Under the pieces are notes generated by a model. The model saw only the letters and a list, made by a program, of their open reading frames with translations. It had not been told where the DNA came from and did not search any database. Below, piece by piece: positions 1-13,706 of a stretch of 64,000 nucleotides of DNA (its first letter is position 1; the number at the start of each line of letters is the position of its first letter). Position numbers and translations under genes: made by a program. This stretch comes from Floccularia luteovirens (lineage: Eukaryota; Basidiomycota; Agaricomycetes; Agaricales; Squamanitaceae). Where the stretch lies: contig VSJF01000011.1 of assembly GCA_009739215.1 (NCBI GenBank), forward strand, positions 682,001-746,000, given 5' to 3'.

Positions 1-3000
1 GATTAATAAGACAGTAGCATTCACCACATTCTCGATTTACTATGACCAAGAATGAACTTGCAGATATATTGCATGTCTATGTGCTTGAATAGCATCAAAC
101 TTACTGTGAATAGAATTCAAGCTATAGTTGAGCTCTGCACTTTAGGAATAATTCTCGCAACAATGGTTTTATAAGCATGTCAGCAGGATTGTTGATCCCT
201 TCAATGAAGAAGACCTTGACATGACCATTTTCGATATACTCACGTATATAGTGGTAACAGATGTCAATGTGTTTGATGCATCATTCGGCAACAGGATTGG
301 AAGCAATAAAATTGGCTCCCTGATTATCCATGTAGATTGGGATGGCTTTTACAAAGGGTAAGCCAATCTCACAAAACATGTTCAGTATCCACATCAACTG
401 GTGGCAACAGTCTGAGCCAGCCATATATTCTGCTTCAGTGGAACTTAATGCAATCGTTTTTTGTCTGCAAGATTGCCACACGACAATGCCAGATGCTAGC
501 ATCATATAGAAACCTGTATGGGACTTACACAATATTTCATCAGAAGCCCAGTTGGAATCAGTGTACAAAAATAACCCTTCACCACTTTTTCCATTGTACA
601 AAATGGAATAGTGTTGCATACCGACTCAAGTAACGCATTATGTGTTTTGCTTGATTCACATGGTCTTGTGTTGGGTTTGCTGCAAATGTGCTTAACCTGA
701 TTACTGCATAAGAAATATCAGGTCGAGTTCCAATCATCAGGTACAGCAAGCTCCCGATAATTTGTTGAAACTCTGTTCTTAATGCTGGTGTGGCAATTCC
801 CTCATTAGAGGACTGGTTTGTAGCCAGCTAGGAGTGGAGTCTCAGCTCTACAAGCATTCTCCTATGCTGAAGCACGCAAGTACCTTCTTTAAATAAGTGA
901 CTTGATCTATCCTGTAGGACTGACCTGTCCGCTGTATGCGCATGCCAAGAAATTCATTGACATCTCCCAAATCACGACATTCCCATTGTCTCATGAAATC
1001 CTCTTTCTTCTTGGTTATGAGTCTGGGATCTGACCCAGTCCAGATAGCATCATCTACATAGATAATTGCTATCACAATATCTCACTGATCTTTTGACCAA
1101 TGGACAAATATTCCTGTGTCTGACTGAGTTCTTTGAAAGCCAAGTTCTTTCATAGACTCAACAAGTCCTTTCCACCATGCTAATGCAGCTTGCTTTAAGC
1201 CATAGATAGGTGCATTGCAGGCAGGATGACTTTCTTTTCTTGTCCTTTGACAACGAAGCCTTCAGGTTGGACCATATAGATCTCTTCTTCAAGTTTGCCA
1301 TATAGGAAGGCAGACTTGACATCCAGGCCAGTAATAGCCCAATTGTTGAGCACTGCAAGCGCTAACAGGATGTGCACTGTTTCAAATCTCACAACAGGTG
1401 AGAATATCTCCTCGAAGTTGAGTCCTTCAATCTGGGAGAAACCTTTGGCAACTAGTCATGCTTTCTTGCAGCCATCAGACTTGACCACAAACACCCATCT
1501 GTTCTTAACTGCTCTTCGACCTTGGGGTAGGTCTACAAGTCCAGACATTACATTGTGCACTTACTGAAGAGCATCCATCTCTTCGCAGCAAGGCAATCAA
1601 CCATTCTTCTTTTGCAGCTGGTGGAAGGCGCATTATATCTCTAAATTGAGTTGGGACTAGATCATCAGAATGTGAAACTTGATGTGCTAGTAAATAGGCA
1701 GTGAATTCTACACCCCCTTCCTGTGCCAATTTAGTCACATAAGCTATTTGACTTATATCCACTATCCCTAGTGCTCATATCAGGGCACTCATTGTCAGTA
1801 GGCTGAGATGGTGCTGTTGGGATGGGAACCCAATGCTGTCCTATTTTCCTGGCACAAAGTGCTGGTCAATGTTATCTCACCAATAAGCATAATCTTCCTG
1901 ATTCTGCAGTTGTTGCAGTGGATCATCTCCATAAGCATTGTCTTGAATGACAGTTTCTAGGGATCCTTTCTTTGTCTCTCTGAGCATCTTAGTGCAGTTC
2001 TTGTCTAGGTACAAATCCTTCTTTCAGGTGTTCCCTCTCTTTGACGTCGCGAGTACTCAATATTATCTGCTGCACTCCTTGGTCAAGGTGTATGAGGCCT
2101 CTCCACTGGAGGTAAGGCAACGTTGTTCCCTGTTAGGAGACGGGAAGGGAGTTGGGGCTTCGTCAAGCCCTTTACTACTAGGATAAGGAATATGAGGTGC
2201 CTTTGGATTTTGTGGAGGATTTCTTCAGTCCATATGTAGGTTTCAGTCTTTTCCTTACATCATCCAAAGGATCTCAAGAGTTTGGTTAGTCTGGTCTATC
2301 AGAATAATTAAGTTCAGATGGTTCATGAGAGAGTGCAGTATAGATTCATCGCCTTCACTATCCTCATCGTCCAAGTTAGTATGGACTAGGAGGTGGGGGA
2401 TCTTGTCCTATTTCAGTGATACCTTGCTGTTTCTGATCTGGACATTTTGGAAAGAGAAGCTCATCAAAAATTGTAGGTGGCAGCCACAAAGACAGTATTG
2501 TTGTAGAGTCGCATGAAGCAATAACCCTTTACTCCTTCAGGGTGTTCAATGAATATCATCAGCTCTGATTTAGGAGCGAGTTTGTTTCACTCTTTTTTCT
2601 TCAGGGAGGTAGACATAGGCTCCACAGCCAAATACTCTAAGATGGTTTACTTCCAGGTTTAACTTTAGTGCAAAGCCTCAAAAGATGTACACCATTTTAG
2701 ACATGCCATAGGAGTTTCGATTATAGACATGTACTGCTTGTTCCATGCTAAATTCCCACCAGCTATCAGGTATACAGGCGTTCATGTCGCATAGCTTCCG
2801 CTTTATCCTATTAAGGTGCGATTTAACCATGTTCTGCTCTACCATTCTGCTGTTGCTCATATGGAACAAGATTTCTCAACGATAACTCCCATATCCTTCA
2901 GCAACACTTCCATCTGCTGGAATTCATCTCCTCCATCAAAACGCCACTTTTTTACATCAGTATTGAATTACGTGTTTGACAAATGCACTGAAACTGTTTC

Positions 3001-5324
3001 ATTGCTGCCTTTGAGTCATCTTTATGGCACAAATTCATCATCCAGGCATGAGACTGTAAAGTCATCAAGGAAAGTGATTACATAGCGATATTTGTGATAA
3101 CTTGTGCAATAGGAAACTGCTTTAAGTTCAGAATGAACCAACTCAAATGGTGCAGAAGCTCTTGAAGAGCTCAGGGGGAAAGACTTACTGTGTTGCTTTC
3201 CTCAGAGACAACCTGGGCATAATGGGATTTCCTTAGGCAATTCTAATGAGGTCAGAAAACCTTGTACATTCTCAGGAGCTTTCTGGAGTACCCGTTTAGA
3301 TGGGTGTCCAAATCTCTTATGCCAAGTGTCATAAGTAATCCTTGTACATTACAATGCTGGCCTTAGCACTGGGTTTGCGAAACAATTCGAGCATCACACC
3401 AGTAAATAGTATCACCTCTCATGTGGGTTTCACAAGACAATATTGGCTCGCTTTTAGAATCAACAATGTTGATGAGGGATCCCTTTCCCTCTAACACTGT
3501 TCCCCTTTTCAGTCAGGAACTGTCTCATAGAGAGCAAGCAGGCCACTCAATCCAGGGATGTAGTAGACTGGTGAGATCCAAGTTGTCCTACACATTCTTC
3601 TCTCTTTGTTTCCATTGAGAGGTATAACTACTTCATGACTCATCATGACAGTCCCAAGTCCCTCAACATAAACAACTTGTTCAGAAGCTGTCTGGATAGG
3701 GAATTGGTTTCTTCAGAGTGTGGTACTCAATGAAGTCTATTTGTTCATGCGTAAAGTGCATTGATGCTCCTGAATCCATAATCCACGAATGCTATGATTA
3801 GGATTCCTTTGCTTTTCCCTTTACACTTTCGAACAAGATGCAAAATGATTATTAATTATCCCCTCTGAGGAGCCAAGAGATACTATATGACAATGAACAA
3901 AAAAGTCCTGCTACTGCTATTAAGTCATGTTCAACTCTAAGAGCTGAAGAGGGCACTGTAGGTCACTATCAATCTCGGTCACTTTACAGTTCAAAGGAGG
4001 TACTTGCCTTTCACTCTCATACCCAGTTTCTAGAGCTGTATTGATGCACTCTATCCCTGCACTGTCCGCAATAGCCTCATCAATCTCCATTTCAGTCCAT
4101 CCGTTAGCAGGGACATGGGTAGTCCCAGTCCTTCCTCTGATCCGAGAGATACACTATCACCTGAGTCAGATTGAGCCAGGTAATGGATCAGCTCAGGAGT
4201 CTTGGACTTAAAATGTTTTGGAGGAGGTTCACTTATCCTCTTCCAGTACTTCCTCTATTCTTGAGGATAGAGGGTTCCTCACCACCACAATTCAACAAAA
4301 TCTCCTCATGTCTTCGGAGGTGTTGAGGATGATGTGGTAGACCTTCTCAGTCTACAAGTTCCCTGGAATGTTTCATACTGTGATATGTCTGAGGGTGCTT
4401 CAACGCTTTCATGCCAGTATATGTACTAGCAATCAGGCAAGCATAGAACTTGTGGGGATTTTCCCATAAGAAAGTAGGTATTGAGTGCCGAAGGGAGCTA
4501 GGTGTGCTCAACCTGGCACCAAATGAGGGTGGCCAGCTATGGCCATTGATGCAACGTGGGAGTGAGACCCACTACTTTCTACTATCCTCAGCTTCTTTAG
4601 CTTTTTCTTTCTCTCCTTTTGGCTTGCCACCCCATGTTACCAGCACTGCCTCTTCTTCTTCTGATCAGCTGGAGAGTCTTCTTTTTTGGACTGATCTTTG
4701 TAAGAAGGGTTTGTATTGGATTTGTGTTTTACAGTTCGACATTTTCTGTGCATGTCCACCACTTCCAGAGGCAGTTAGCCTTCTGTATGTTTGTACCAGT
4801 AAACTGGTGGGTGACTGCAGCTTTAATATCTGAAAGTTTCAATGTGGTGGCATCCTTGTTTTGCAACAAGTTTGCCATTACAGTACTCCATTTTTCAGGG
4901 ATCGCAGATAATGCAATTCAACATGTCTGCAAGAGTTCCAGAATGGGACAGTCATTTTCAGACAGTCTACCAAACAGGTCCTCGAGGCAGAGGAAGTCAG
5001 GCTCAGGGTTACCACCTGTCAAGTTTGAAGTCCTTGACCTTTTTGTATAGTTCATAGATAGGTACCTGAGTTCCTTTACCTCAAACCTGTCAACGAAGCC
5101 ATTGCCACAATTCACTTGAACTAGTTATACTCATCACTGTGCAGCTAGCATGAATCAAATCGGGGGATAGCCTCTGTTTTATCGAATCCCATAGTGCTAT
5201 CATCCTTATCATCCCAAGATTGTTGTAACAACATCATCAGTTTCTGAGACTGTTATCAGGATCTTGGGGGAATGGGCAAGTACTGGACTCTGGAGACAAT
5301 CTGCCACAACTGGGCAGTCTGAAG

Positions 5325-5705
5325 TGTTGAGCAGCCATGTATACAAGACACAGTGGAGGAACTCAAAGTCTTACCTTGTGCTTACTTTGATCACACCTTA
5401 GGGTTAGTGTTACTACTATAACCTAGTGAATAGGACAAGGGATCTATTCTGCATAAGAGTGTCCTTATATACAGTTCTAGCTGTATGTACATATTTGTGT
5501 AAGGGTCCAGTGCTATAGTCCATGTCATAGTCACATGTCTACTTCATAGAATCTTGTAGAAGGTTATAGAACATGTTTAGTCATACTTGCACGTGATGCA
5601 TGGGGCATATGTGAGTGTAGTCATGTGACACATCATGTGACATATCATCTGACTCATCACCTGACGAATTATGTAATCCATCATGTGATCATGCTATTCG
5701 CAACA
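5325..5705 (-). repeat. Solo Copia LTR nested in the decayed gag
   Basis: This LTR begins TGTTGAGCAG and ends CGCAACA, the reverse-complement ends of the Copia LTR at 27295. It is flanked by a perfect 5-bp direct repeat TGAAG (5320-5324 and 5706-5710), the target duplication. Gag homology resumes on both sides: the FVFSGAHWFEWK segment is to the right and the LQTAQLWQ segment to the left. So this is a separate insertion that later recombined to a solo LTR. It is more diverged than the solo LTR at 6550. Confidence 0.85.
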
Positions 5706-6070
5706 TGAAGGTATGTCTCCATCATAGTCTTCCACTCAAACCAATGAGCACCAGAGAAGACAAAAGATACAGGCAGCTGATAACAGTAGTGGTCAACATG
5801 TTGTTTTCTTAAGAGATTTGTTGTTTTTGAGTTGCTGCAAAAGAGGCACAATCAGCACAATATTCTCAATATTAACATAAGGCACTGCATGGAGCAATAG
5901 TCAGAACAAGGTTCATGACGATGTCACTTCATAGAGTAGGTCATATCTCAAAGCTCAACTATTGAAGAGAACGATGAGAGAGACACTTCTCTAAAGGTAA
6001 GAGCTTTAGTTCCAAGTCATCATTGTCAGCAACAAGTGCGACATTGAGACTAGCACCGGGGCCCATAACC

Positions 6071-6432
6071 TGTTGAGCAGTACCCTGTGTTACACACAGT
6101 GGAGTGGAACTACCTTACCTTAGAGCTTACTTGTTGTGCTTACAGGCTAATACTGACTACTATCAATAAATTGGACAAGGGGCATAGTACAAAGTACAAG
6201 GTTCTTATATACAGATTTACTGTATGTGCATATTTGTAAATAGTGGTCTGTGCTAGATAGTTCCATAAGTCACATGTTCCTTGTAGAATGTTGTAGAACA
6301 TCAAAGAACATGCTTAGTCATAATGCATGTGACATATAAAGCATATGATGAGTGAGTCACATGACTAGGTTATATGACATATCACGTTACATGAATCATG
6401 TGATCCTTCACGTGATAGTTGCTGTCGCAACA
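6071..6432 (-). repeat. 5' LTR of the decayed minus-strand Copia element
   Basis: Ends are TGTTGAGCAG and GTCGCAACA, as in the young LTRs. On its internal (left) side it directly abuts GCCCATAACC, the reverse complement of the primer-binding site in the full-length copy, which identifies it as the element's own 5' LTR. The body carries several substitutions and small indels relative to the 355-bp young LTRs. Its expected partner LTR is off the left edge, so the target duplication cannot be checked. Confidence 0.85.
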
Positions 6433-6549
6433 AGAATAGGCAGCCCATTGTTCTGGAAACTAAGTAAGTGTTCTTGTGCTATTAATATACACAGGAAAGT
6501 CTAGGGAGATAGGAAAAAGTCCAGGGTCATAACAGTCATAACAGATGGT

Positions 6550-6902
6550 TGTTGAGCAGCACCCTGTTTACACAGTAGAGGGGACTGTTCTTACCTTAGA
6601 GCTTACTTAGACTTAGAGACTTAGAACTAGTACTGACTACTACAAATGAAATTCGACAAAGGACATAAGGTCCAGTAGCTCTTCTTATATACATAATTGC
6701 TGTTTGTACAGCTTTGTACAATGGTCCGTGCGCAGGTACACTAACATATCATGTGACTACATATAGAAGGTTATAGAACCTTGTAGAATGTTCGTGGATA
6801 TCACGTGCCATAGAGCATATGAGTGTGAGACACGTCATCAGTCACGTGCTCCATCACATGATCAATTATGTAATCAGTCATGTGATTGTTGCTGTCGCAA
6901 CA
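6550..6902 (-). repeat. Solo Copia LTR (young-type)
   Basis: A 353-bp LTR, nearly identical to the LTRs of the element at 27295-33690. Flanked by the 5-bp target duplication ATGGT (6545-6549 and 6903-6907). No internal element sequence adjoins it, so it is a solo LTR left by LTR-LTR recombination. It keeps C or G at every position where the two LTRs of the full-length copy differ from each other, which makes it a useful outgroup for polarising those changes. Confidence 0.9.
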
Positions 6903-6907
6903 ATGGT

Positions 6908-7537
6908 AAGTATGTTGAAGTTGTATTGAGGATAGTAGGAAATAGTGTCAAGGAATTGCTGAGTGGTTTCAAAGGGTTTGAAGGTTTGCTTACACTTACT
7001 ACAGTTTCCTATCACTATGCATAGCATAGATGGCTGCTCAACGTTCCTTATATTAGTAAGGCAGATATATTACACTTCTGAACTTAGAAAAATGATTCAA
7101 AAATCTCACAAAAATCCTATTAAAAAACAGCCAAAAATGGCTGTGTGAAATGCCCTATTGTGACTGCAGTGTGATAGTTTTGCAAAACTGTGTCAAATTA
7201 CAAAACTTGAAATTTATCCTCCTACTTAAGCTATAGCTGGAAAATAAACTATGAACCAAAGTAATTCAGCATAACCCTATTGATCCCTCTGCAAGTGTAA
7301 GGCCAATTAATTGAGTGGTTGTTGAGCTACAGAACATTTTGCAATACAGTAGATTGTGGGTGTAACTCCGATGTTGGGTGTTAAATTTGCTAGGGATTGC
7401 CCCAAAAAACATACCGGCGGCACCCTGTGAAATGATGGAAGGGCGGGCGTGAGAAACGGACAATTAGCGTTGTTACGTAATCAGGATCTTGATGAGAAGG
7501 GAGTTTTCCGGTTGCATCGCATGGCTTACATAATAGA
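6908..7537. other. Intergenic, TUP1 upstream region
   Basis: No coding signal was recognised on either strand. The sequence is AT-rich between the solo LTR and the TUP1 promoter. Confidence 0.5.
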
Positions 7538-7544
7538 TATATAA
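7538..7544 (+). promoter_or_regulatory. Putative TATA box of TUP1 paralog 1
   Basis: TATATAA lies about 440 bp upstream of the TUP1 ATG. It is followed by a C/T-rich tract (7551-7660), a common fungal promoter layout, and then by a long leader. The start site is inferred, not seen. Confidence 0.4.
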
Positions 7545-7982
7545 CAGGCACCTTCCCACTCTCTCAGTTCACTCTTCGGTCTGTCATCTCTCCTTGCATC
7601 GCCTGCCCAACAATCCACTGTCGCCTCCCTCAACACCGCTTCTCATCCATAATCTCACAACGAATATTGGTTCATAACTGCGAATAATCGAGGTCAAGTC
7701 AAGTAAGAATTAGAAAAGAAATTAGGACTTTAGAGGTCGTATCGCGCAACTCCGCATATACACCATACACACAAGCAAAGAACGAAAACCAGTAAAACGA
7801 TCACCAAAGCACCACTGTACAGTTTCTATCCCTCGTACCATTATTTTCTTCCGTTCCATCACATTTCACAAAACCTTCGCCAACAGCGCGCTAAACACGC
7901 ACCTCCGCAGCTGCTTCTAACGAAAAGAGAGCCAGGTTTCTGCTGCCTTTTCCCATATTGAAACCTTTACCTTCGTGCACAA

Positions 7983-10900
7983 ATGGCATCAAGTAATATA
8001 TATAATGTATGTGCTTCGAGATTTGCTCGTCTCCCTGTTTTCTCCTTTGGTTATACTCTTAAGTTCCCTGTTTCCAATTATCTTCCTGTTGTGTTTTCTC
8101 CGTATATTCGTTTCCTCCCCTACACTTTACCCTTCCTTGTCCAAGGACACTTTGCAACACTTACAGTGCATTGCTAGCATAGCGTCTGCTTCTTATTGTG
8201 CATCGCTCCCATTAATCAAATGTCCTTTCCATATAACCATTTTTCTCATTTCCCCCCCTTTATTATAATCCTTTTAACGCCTTTTTCTTCTACCTATAGC
8301 ACCGTTCTTTGCAGCCTAGCGGCGCACCAGCTCCTCAACTTGCGCGGCTCAATGAATCTTTTGATGCAATCCGTGCAGAATTTGATGCTCTCGCGACAGA
8401 TGCAGGCTTAGCAAGGGGCCAAAGAGATGAGTTTGAGGCAAAAGGTAAGTGCTAATGGTGTGTGGTTATATAAGCAACTGACTAGATAAATATTTGTCTT
8501 GGAATCGATCTGTTCTTTTCTCATAAAATCAAACGCAAACGTCCCACCACCCATATTACCAGTGTTAACCCAAGTAAATGAATTGAACATAATTAGGCAG
8601 GCTCTATATGATCTTGAAGCACAGCACAGCAAAGTGCGGCAACAATTTGAGGATGAAGTTGCGCGTCTGCGAGGGGAGTTGCATGCCATGAGACAAGCCG
8701 GTGCAAGCGTTAGTGGTGGGGGAGGTAGCGGAGGTCCTGGTGCAGGTGCGCCTCCAGGAATTCCAGGACTTGCTCCTGGTTCGGGAGCTGGGCAAGGTGG
8801 CGCAGGGGGCTCTGTCATTGGTGGTCCAGGTAATCAAGGCCCAGGGTATAGCGAATATTTCAGAGAGGGAAGAGATCGTGAAAGAGAGAGAGAGAGAGAT
8901 AGGGACGTCAGAGACCGAACAATGGATGTGAGAGAACGGGATCCGCGAGATGTGAGGGACCGTGAGCGGGACGTCCGAGATTTACGGGCCCTGGGTCTGG
9001 ATCGAGAGCGGGATGTTCGTGAACGAGAGAGGGATTTGAGAGATAGAGATCGTGAACGAGACAGAGAGAGGGACAGAGATAGAGACAGAGACAGAGAGAG
9101 GGAAGTGCGTGATCGCGATCGCGATCGCTTGGTCGACCCCCGCGATCCAAAAAGGATGAAAAATGAACGAGGTGGCCCAAAGCCTGGTTAGTCTGATATC
9201 TATTAATTTCATGTACTTGCTCACAACGTTCTCCAATGCAGACCACTTTAGCCCGAATCCTACACCAAGGTTGCCCCCGCCTCCTGGGCCAGGTCTACCA
9301 CCATATGAATCGAGTGTCGGAGCAGGTCCTGGTGCACAAGGACCTGTAGGTCCAGGCCAGGTCGGTTCGGGACCAGTATCTGGATCAGGTTCAAGTGTTG
9401 GAGGGCTGGTAGGGCAAACCTCAGGACCAAGTCAGATGGGGCAGCTGAGTTCCCAACTTGGGGGAGGTTCAGGTCAAATTGTACCGCTAGGTTCACAAGG
9501 ACAGGGAGGTGGGGGAGGCTTCCCAGATGACCTGGATGTACACACTGTGCCGCCAGAGTTGAAGAAAGAAGGATCTGACTGGTTTGCGTTATTTAATCCC
9601 AAGGCCAAACGGGTGTTGGATGTAAACTTGGTTCATACGCTCACACATGAGAGGTACGCATTTTCCTTATAATGAGTCTCTTAGAGGTTCTGGGAACCCC
9701 AAACTACATTACTAGCCCAAACGTCACTGTTTCTCCATCCTCTCGGAGTGTTATTGATCGTGTTTCTACTTATTCAGTGTTGTGTGCTGCGTGCGCTTTT
9801 CTGCGGATGGCAAGTTCCTTGCCACAGGTTGCAACCGTACCGCACAGATATATGATACAAAAACTGGTAATAAGACGTGGTACGTCCCCATCCCACCGCA
9901 AATCTACCGAAGGCATCGTAACACGAGCTGAAATTCCATAGCGTTTTGTTCGACGAATCTGCAGGAAAACAAGGGGACCTATACATTCGTAGCGTATGCT
10001 TCTCGCCAGATGGGAAGTTTCTAGCAACTGGTGCAGAAGATAAGCAGATTAGGGTGAGTAATAAGCTTGACGCAATGTATTGATGGATTGCAAGGTACCG
10101 CCTCCACAGAACGATAACAGTCCTGTCTTTTTCACATTCACCGTTGTATTCTTTATCATTCTTGCTTCTAATACCTTATTACCCAGATTTGGGACATTGC
10201 AAAAAAGAAAATCCGCAACATTTTCGACGGACATCAACAAGAGATTTACTCGCTTGATTTCTCCCATGACGGACGCCTCATCGTCTCAGGTTCTGGAGAC
10301 AAGACTGCGCGCATTTGGGACATGGTTGATGGCACATCAAAAGTGCTCACCATCAACGATCCGGACTCGCTCAATAATGATGCTGGTGTTACCTCAGTAG
10401 CGATCTCACCGAATGGGCAATTTGTTGCTGCAGGAAGCTTGGACACTGTCGTTCGCCTGTGGGATGTATCTACTGGACATCTTGTGGAACGATTGCGAGG
10501 ACATCGAGATAGCGTATATAGCGTAGCATTCACTCCGGATGGGAAGGGTTTGATCAGTGGGAGTTTGGATAAGACCCTCAAGTATTGGGATGTAGCCGCG
10601 TTGTACTCTAGTGGGCCTGGCTCAGTGAAGGGTAGAAAGGAAGGAGGTCCGGTTAATGGCCCTGGAGGGACTGTTGTGCGCAAGGACGGTGATAAAAGCA
10701 GTCAGTGCACGATGAACTTTACTGGACATAAGGTATGTTTATTGAATGACTTGAACAAGCTATCTTGTAGGAGCTCCACTCTCATGAATACCTCCTGCCC
10801 CACTTTCCTTTCCTCGGTCTATTCTTTTCTTAATCTGACATTTTTTCGGTGTAGGACTACGTTCTCTCAGTTGCGGTATCACACGATGGACAGTGGGTGG

Positions 10901-11259
10901 TGTCAGGTTCGAAAGATCGTGGTGTACAGTTCTGGGATGCACGAACGGCGACAGTTCAGTGCATGCTACAGGGACACAAAAACTCCGGTGCGTACTTATT
11001 TACCTTGTGCTTGTCTTTTGTTAGACAGGAACAGAGTCTAATTTTGTGACTGACATCCCTCTTCGACTGTTTTCTGAACTCAGTGATCTCTATCGACCTT
11101 AGCCCAGCGGGTAGCATTTTAGCTACGGGCAGCGGAGATTGGCAGGCTAGGATATGTGAGTGTTGGTTTTCTGATTGGCTACCCATTTGCCAATCTCATT
11201 TTCATGTCTTGCTGAATTTGGATCTCTCGTTAATAGGGAATTACAGCCCCGTTGCATGA
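7983..11259 (+). CDS. TUP1: Tup1-type general transcriptional corepressor, paralog 1
   Basis: Ten exons: 7983-8006, 8300-8444, 8563-9186, 9242-9653, 9778-9879, 9942-10053, 10187-10732, 10855-10987, 11084-11155, 11237-11259. They join in frame to 730 residues. Residues about 10-100 form the Tup1 N-terminal coiled-coil that tetramerises and binds Ssn6/Cyc8 ([28 protein letters not shown]). A Gly/Pro linker and a long Arg-Asp/Arg-Glu repeat (about 8866-9150) follow, then the conserved DWFALFNP segment and a C-terminal beta-propeller of about seven WD40 repeats ([42 protein letters not shown]) ending WNYSPVA. The expected role is recruitment to DNA-bound repressors in the nucleus. The exon boundaries follow splice consensus and homology to the paralog at 19406. 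The Arg-Asp stretch is the main difference between the two copies. Confidence 0.93.
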
Positions 11260-13706
11260 AGAAAAAATGAGATGAACAGGTCGAATGACTTGTTAGTGGA
11301 AATGACAGACTAAGAACATACTCTATTCAATCTCCCCTCCAAGATAAAATCAAAGACAATCGCGAATTATAACAATCAAGTTTCTCCAACTAACTACAAA
11401 CCCGATTGGACCTTTCCAACGTTTGAAAAATTATGCATCCCAAGTTGTTTTCAAACAATCCACACTGTGGCTGACACCAATTCCGTCACACATTTGTTAT
11501 ATCAAAAGCCTCAACATGCATACATACCCTGTTATTCCGTTGTTCTTAGTTGTTCCAAGTACCCACTTTCTTTTTTTTGTGCTCACGCTCACGATTTCAT
11601 TCTCTTGCTGCTAGTGTTATGTGTTGTCTGTTTTCAACTTCCTATCTAGTCCCTGTTGTACTTCTTTTAATATCATCCGTTAACGCCGAACCCTATCCTG
11701 CCTCGTGCACCCCACCCGTCTTGTAAACTCTTCCCCATTCATGTCATTTTTTTTCCTTTTCTGTGAATTTTCCTTTTTATCTTTTTTGTTTCTATAGTCC
11801 CGTCTGTATACAAGGGTTTACGTTTTATGAAGATGCTAGACACCATACCACAGTTCACGTCCCACCCCGTTATTGGAATGGTATGATATTTATGTTGATA
11901 TATGAATAAGGCAAGTTATACCAGAACCGGAACAACGCTTGTGCCTTTTGAGGAGCACACTTATGAGGTAAGAGGGGCTGTGGGCTTTTGGTGCCGCAAC
12001 AATGATAAGCATCAGGATCAAATTACATTTTAGCGTCGTCGGAAAACTGGCCATCAGAAGCACTGTCAACGAGTTTAGACCGAAAAGAAAACTACCGAGT
12101 CCGTGTAAAATAGGTTTATTCCAGACCTACAGGTTATTAAAGGAGAGATAAAACATACGGTAAGTACTAGGGCTGTCAGAGCACAGAACATATCGGAATC
12201 CCAGTTAAAATATACTTGCGAATTTACATCACACGGACCCATAAATCATAATCTGCACTAATATCCCCATCATGCGGCGAATCGATTGTATCAATAGGAG
12301 TTGATAGGGAGAACTCAAACTCGAAGGTTCAACCCACTTGTTTTTAATTTAGCCTTTTTAAAAAATATATGTCACTGAATATTGAGCGCTGCGCTTTTTA
12401 TGGCTCTCCCTTTTCATTTATCTCCAAATGTTCACCCATTCCAATCGAATCAACCCGGAATCAAACCAAAGTAAGTACAACAATTCGTAAGCGGTGTCTA
12501 GTTGACTATCCGTAACGGTAAAGATTGACCTCATTAAAGGTAAGACCTAATAAAACCCACAGAATCATCCAATCACAAACCGTTGTTTTACTGATGAGGT
12601 ACTTACGGGGAGAAGAAATAAATTTATAAATTTCGGGAAAATTCCTTTAATGGGCGCTAGCAACAAGCATTTCCACTATGATACCGTACCCGAAACATAC
12701 CCTCGGAAGGAATTCAGTTACATATCCTCGTTAATAACGCACTATGAAATCGCTATGAAATGAGATAGGAACAAGAAAGATTTGGAACTTACACACATTG
12801 ATACCCTCGTGGGAGGAAATGAATTCTTTCTTACACTTAAAATATTTGAGGCCCTGCAGCCGTCCTACTCCGAATGATATATTTGAAGATGATGAGCACT
12901 TGGACGCTTAAGCACTTCAGTAAGGATGGTGGGGGTCAAGTGACGCATATAGATATTTATAGGTGGAGGATGGCGGGGCAATTCTTGACCCTACTTGACC
13001 ATTCTAACGGTTTTCGAACGATAGTTGGTTGAGGTTTTTACAGTCTGTGATGTAACCATCACATGTCTTTTTGGTTGACAAAGATTTCATATTGCCTTCA
13101 GCTGTACTGTAGCGAATGAATACGGACCGTAGTTAGCGGCACCCTAGACATGATCTATCCCCTAGAGTCTGTGACAAAAGCTAAGGTTATGTTGTTATGT
13201 ATAGTGATAGATTCCTGATAAATCTGGCTCAAATTACATCTTAATCATGATAAACCCAGAGAGGAGAGCGGGTATTATTTAGAAAAGACCCTGTGAACAT
13301 TGCACAAATTTCCAAGGGGAAAGGGGTAGATCTATCTAGTTCTCACCAATTCTATTTCCACTACTGCCGAGGAGGAATCGTGCCTTCGCGGGTGGTTGAT
13401 CATCCAAAGGTGGATGCGGTGTGTTTTCACTCCCATATGTATTCCTCAGCTGCAGATCTCCAGGATCTTCTGCGCCGCAAACCTTGCTGAAACATCACCC
13501 CTTGATATCATGCTATCTTGACATTTGAGTTCCTTTTTCATATCACAAGAACCAATTTAGGAGTTCTATATCGTGACAAAGTCGTTCCATAGGTATTAAT
13601 CAGAAGCTTCCTGACAAAGAATCATGCGTGCGGTTGTATGTTTATCAGTACACGTACATAATCGATAATGTATCTATTAGAGGATATCTTTGTTATTGTT
13701 GTATTG
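11260..13706. other. Intergenic stretch downstream of TUP1
   Basis: About 2.4 kb between TUP1 and the 3' end of GPI8. It starts with T/C-rich sequence (11500-11800). Short frames exist, such as the one near 13293-13490, but none has a recognisable domain or splice pattern. No RNA gene or repeat family was recognised. Confidence 0.5.

Larger units (their letters stand above)
1..6432 (-). mobile_element. Degenerate Ty1/Copia LTR retrotransposon, left end outside window
   Basis: Minus-strand relative of the intact-length element at 27295-33690. Read on the minus strand, it runs from a 5' LTR (6071-6432) through a primer-binding site (about 6055-6070), gag (about 5770 down to 4450, interrupted by a solo LTR), the DSGAS protease motif (about 3760), integrase (about 3100-2650), reverse transcriptase with YVDDAIW (about 1034-1060) and RNase H (about 620-280, with TDSNWASD and ALSSTEAEYMAG). 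Frames are broken by many stops and indels, so no protein can be made. The 3' LTR is not seen and would lie beyond base 1. Divergence from the other copy shows this is an older insertion of the same or a sister family. Confidence 0.92.

Noticed and set aside
8408..9246. Long minus-strand Pro- and Ser-rich frames opposite TUP1
   Set aside because: They are antisense shadows of the Gly-rich and Arg-Asp-rich parts of a confidently modelled gene.
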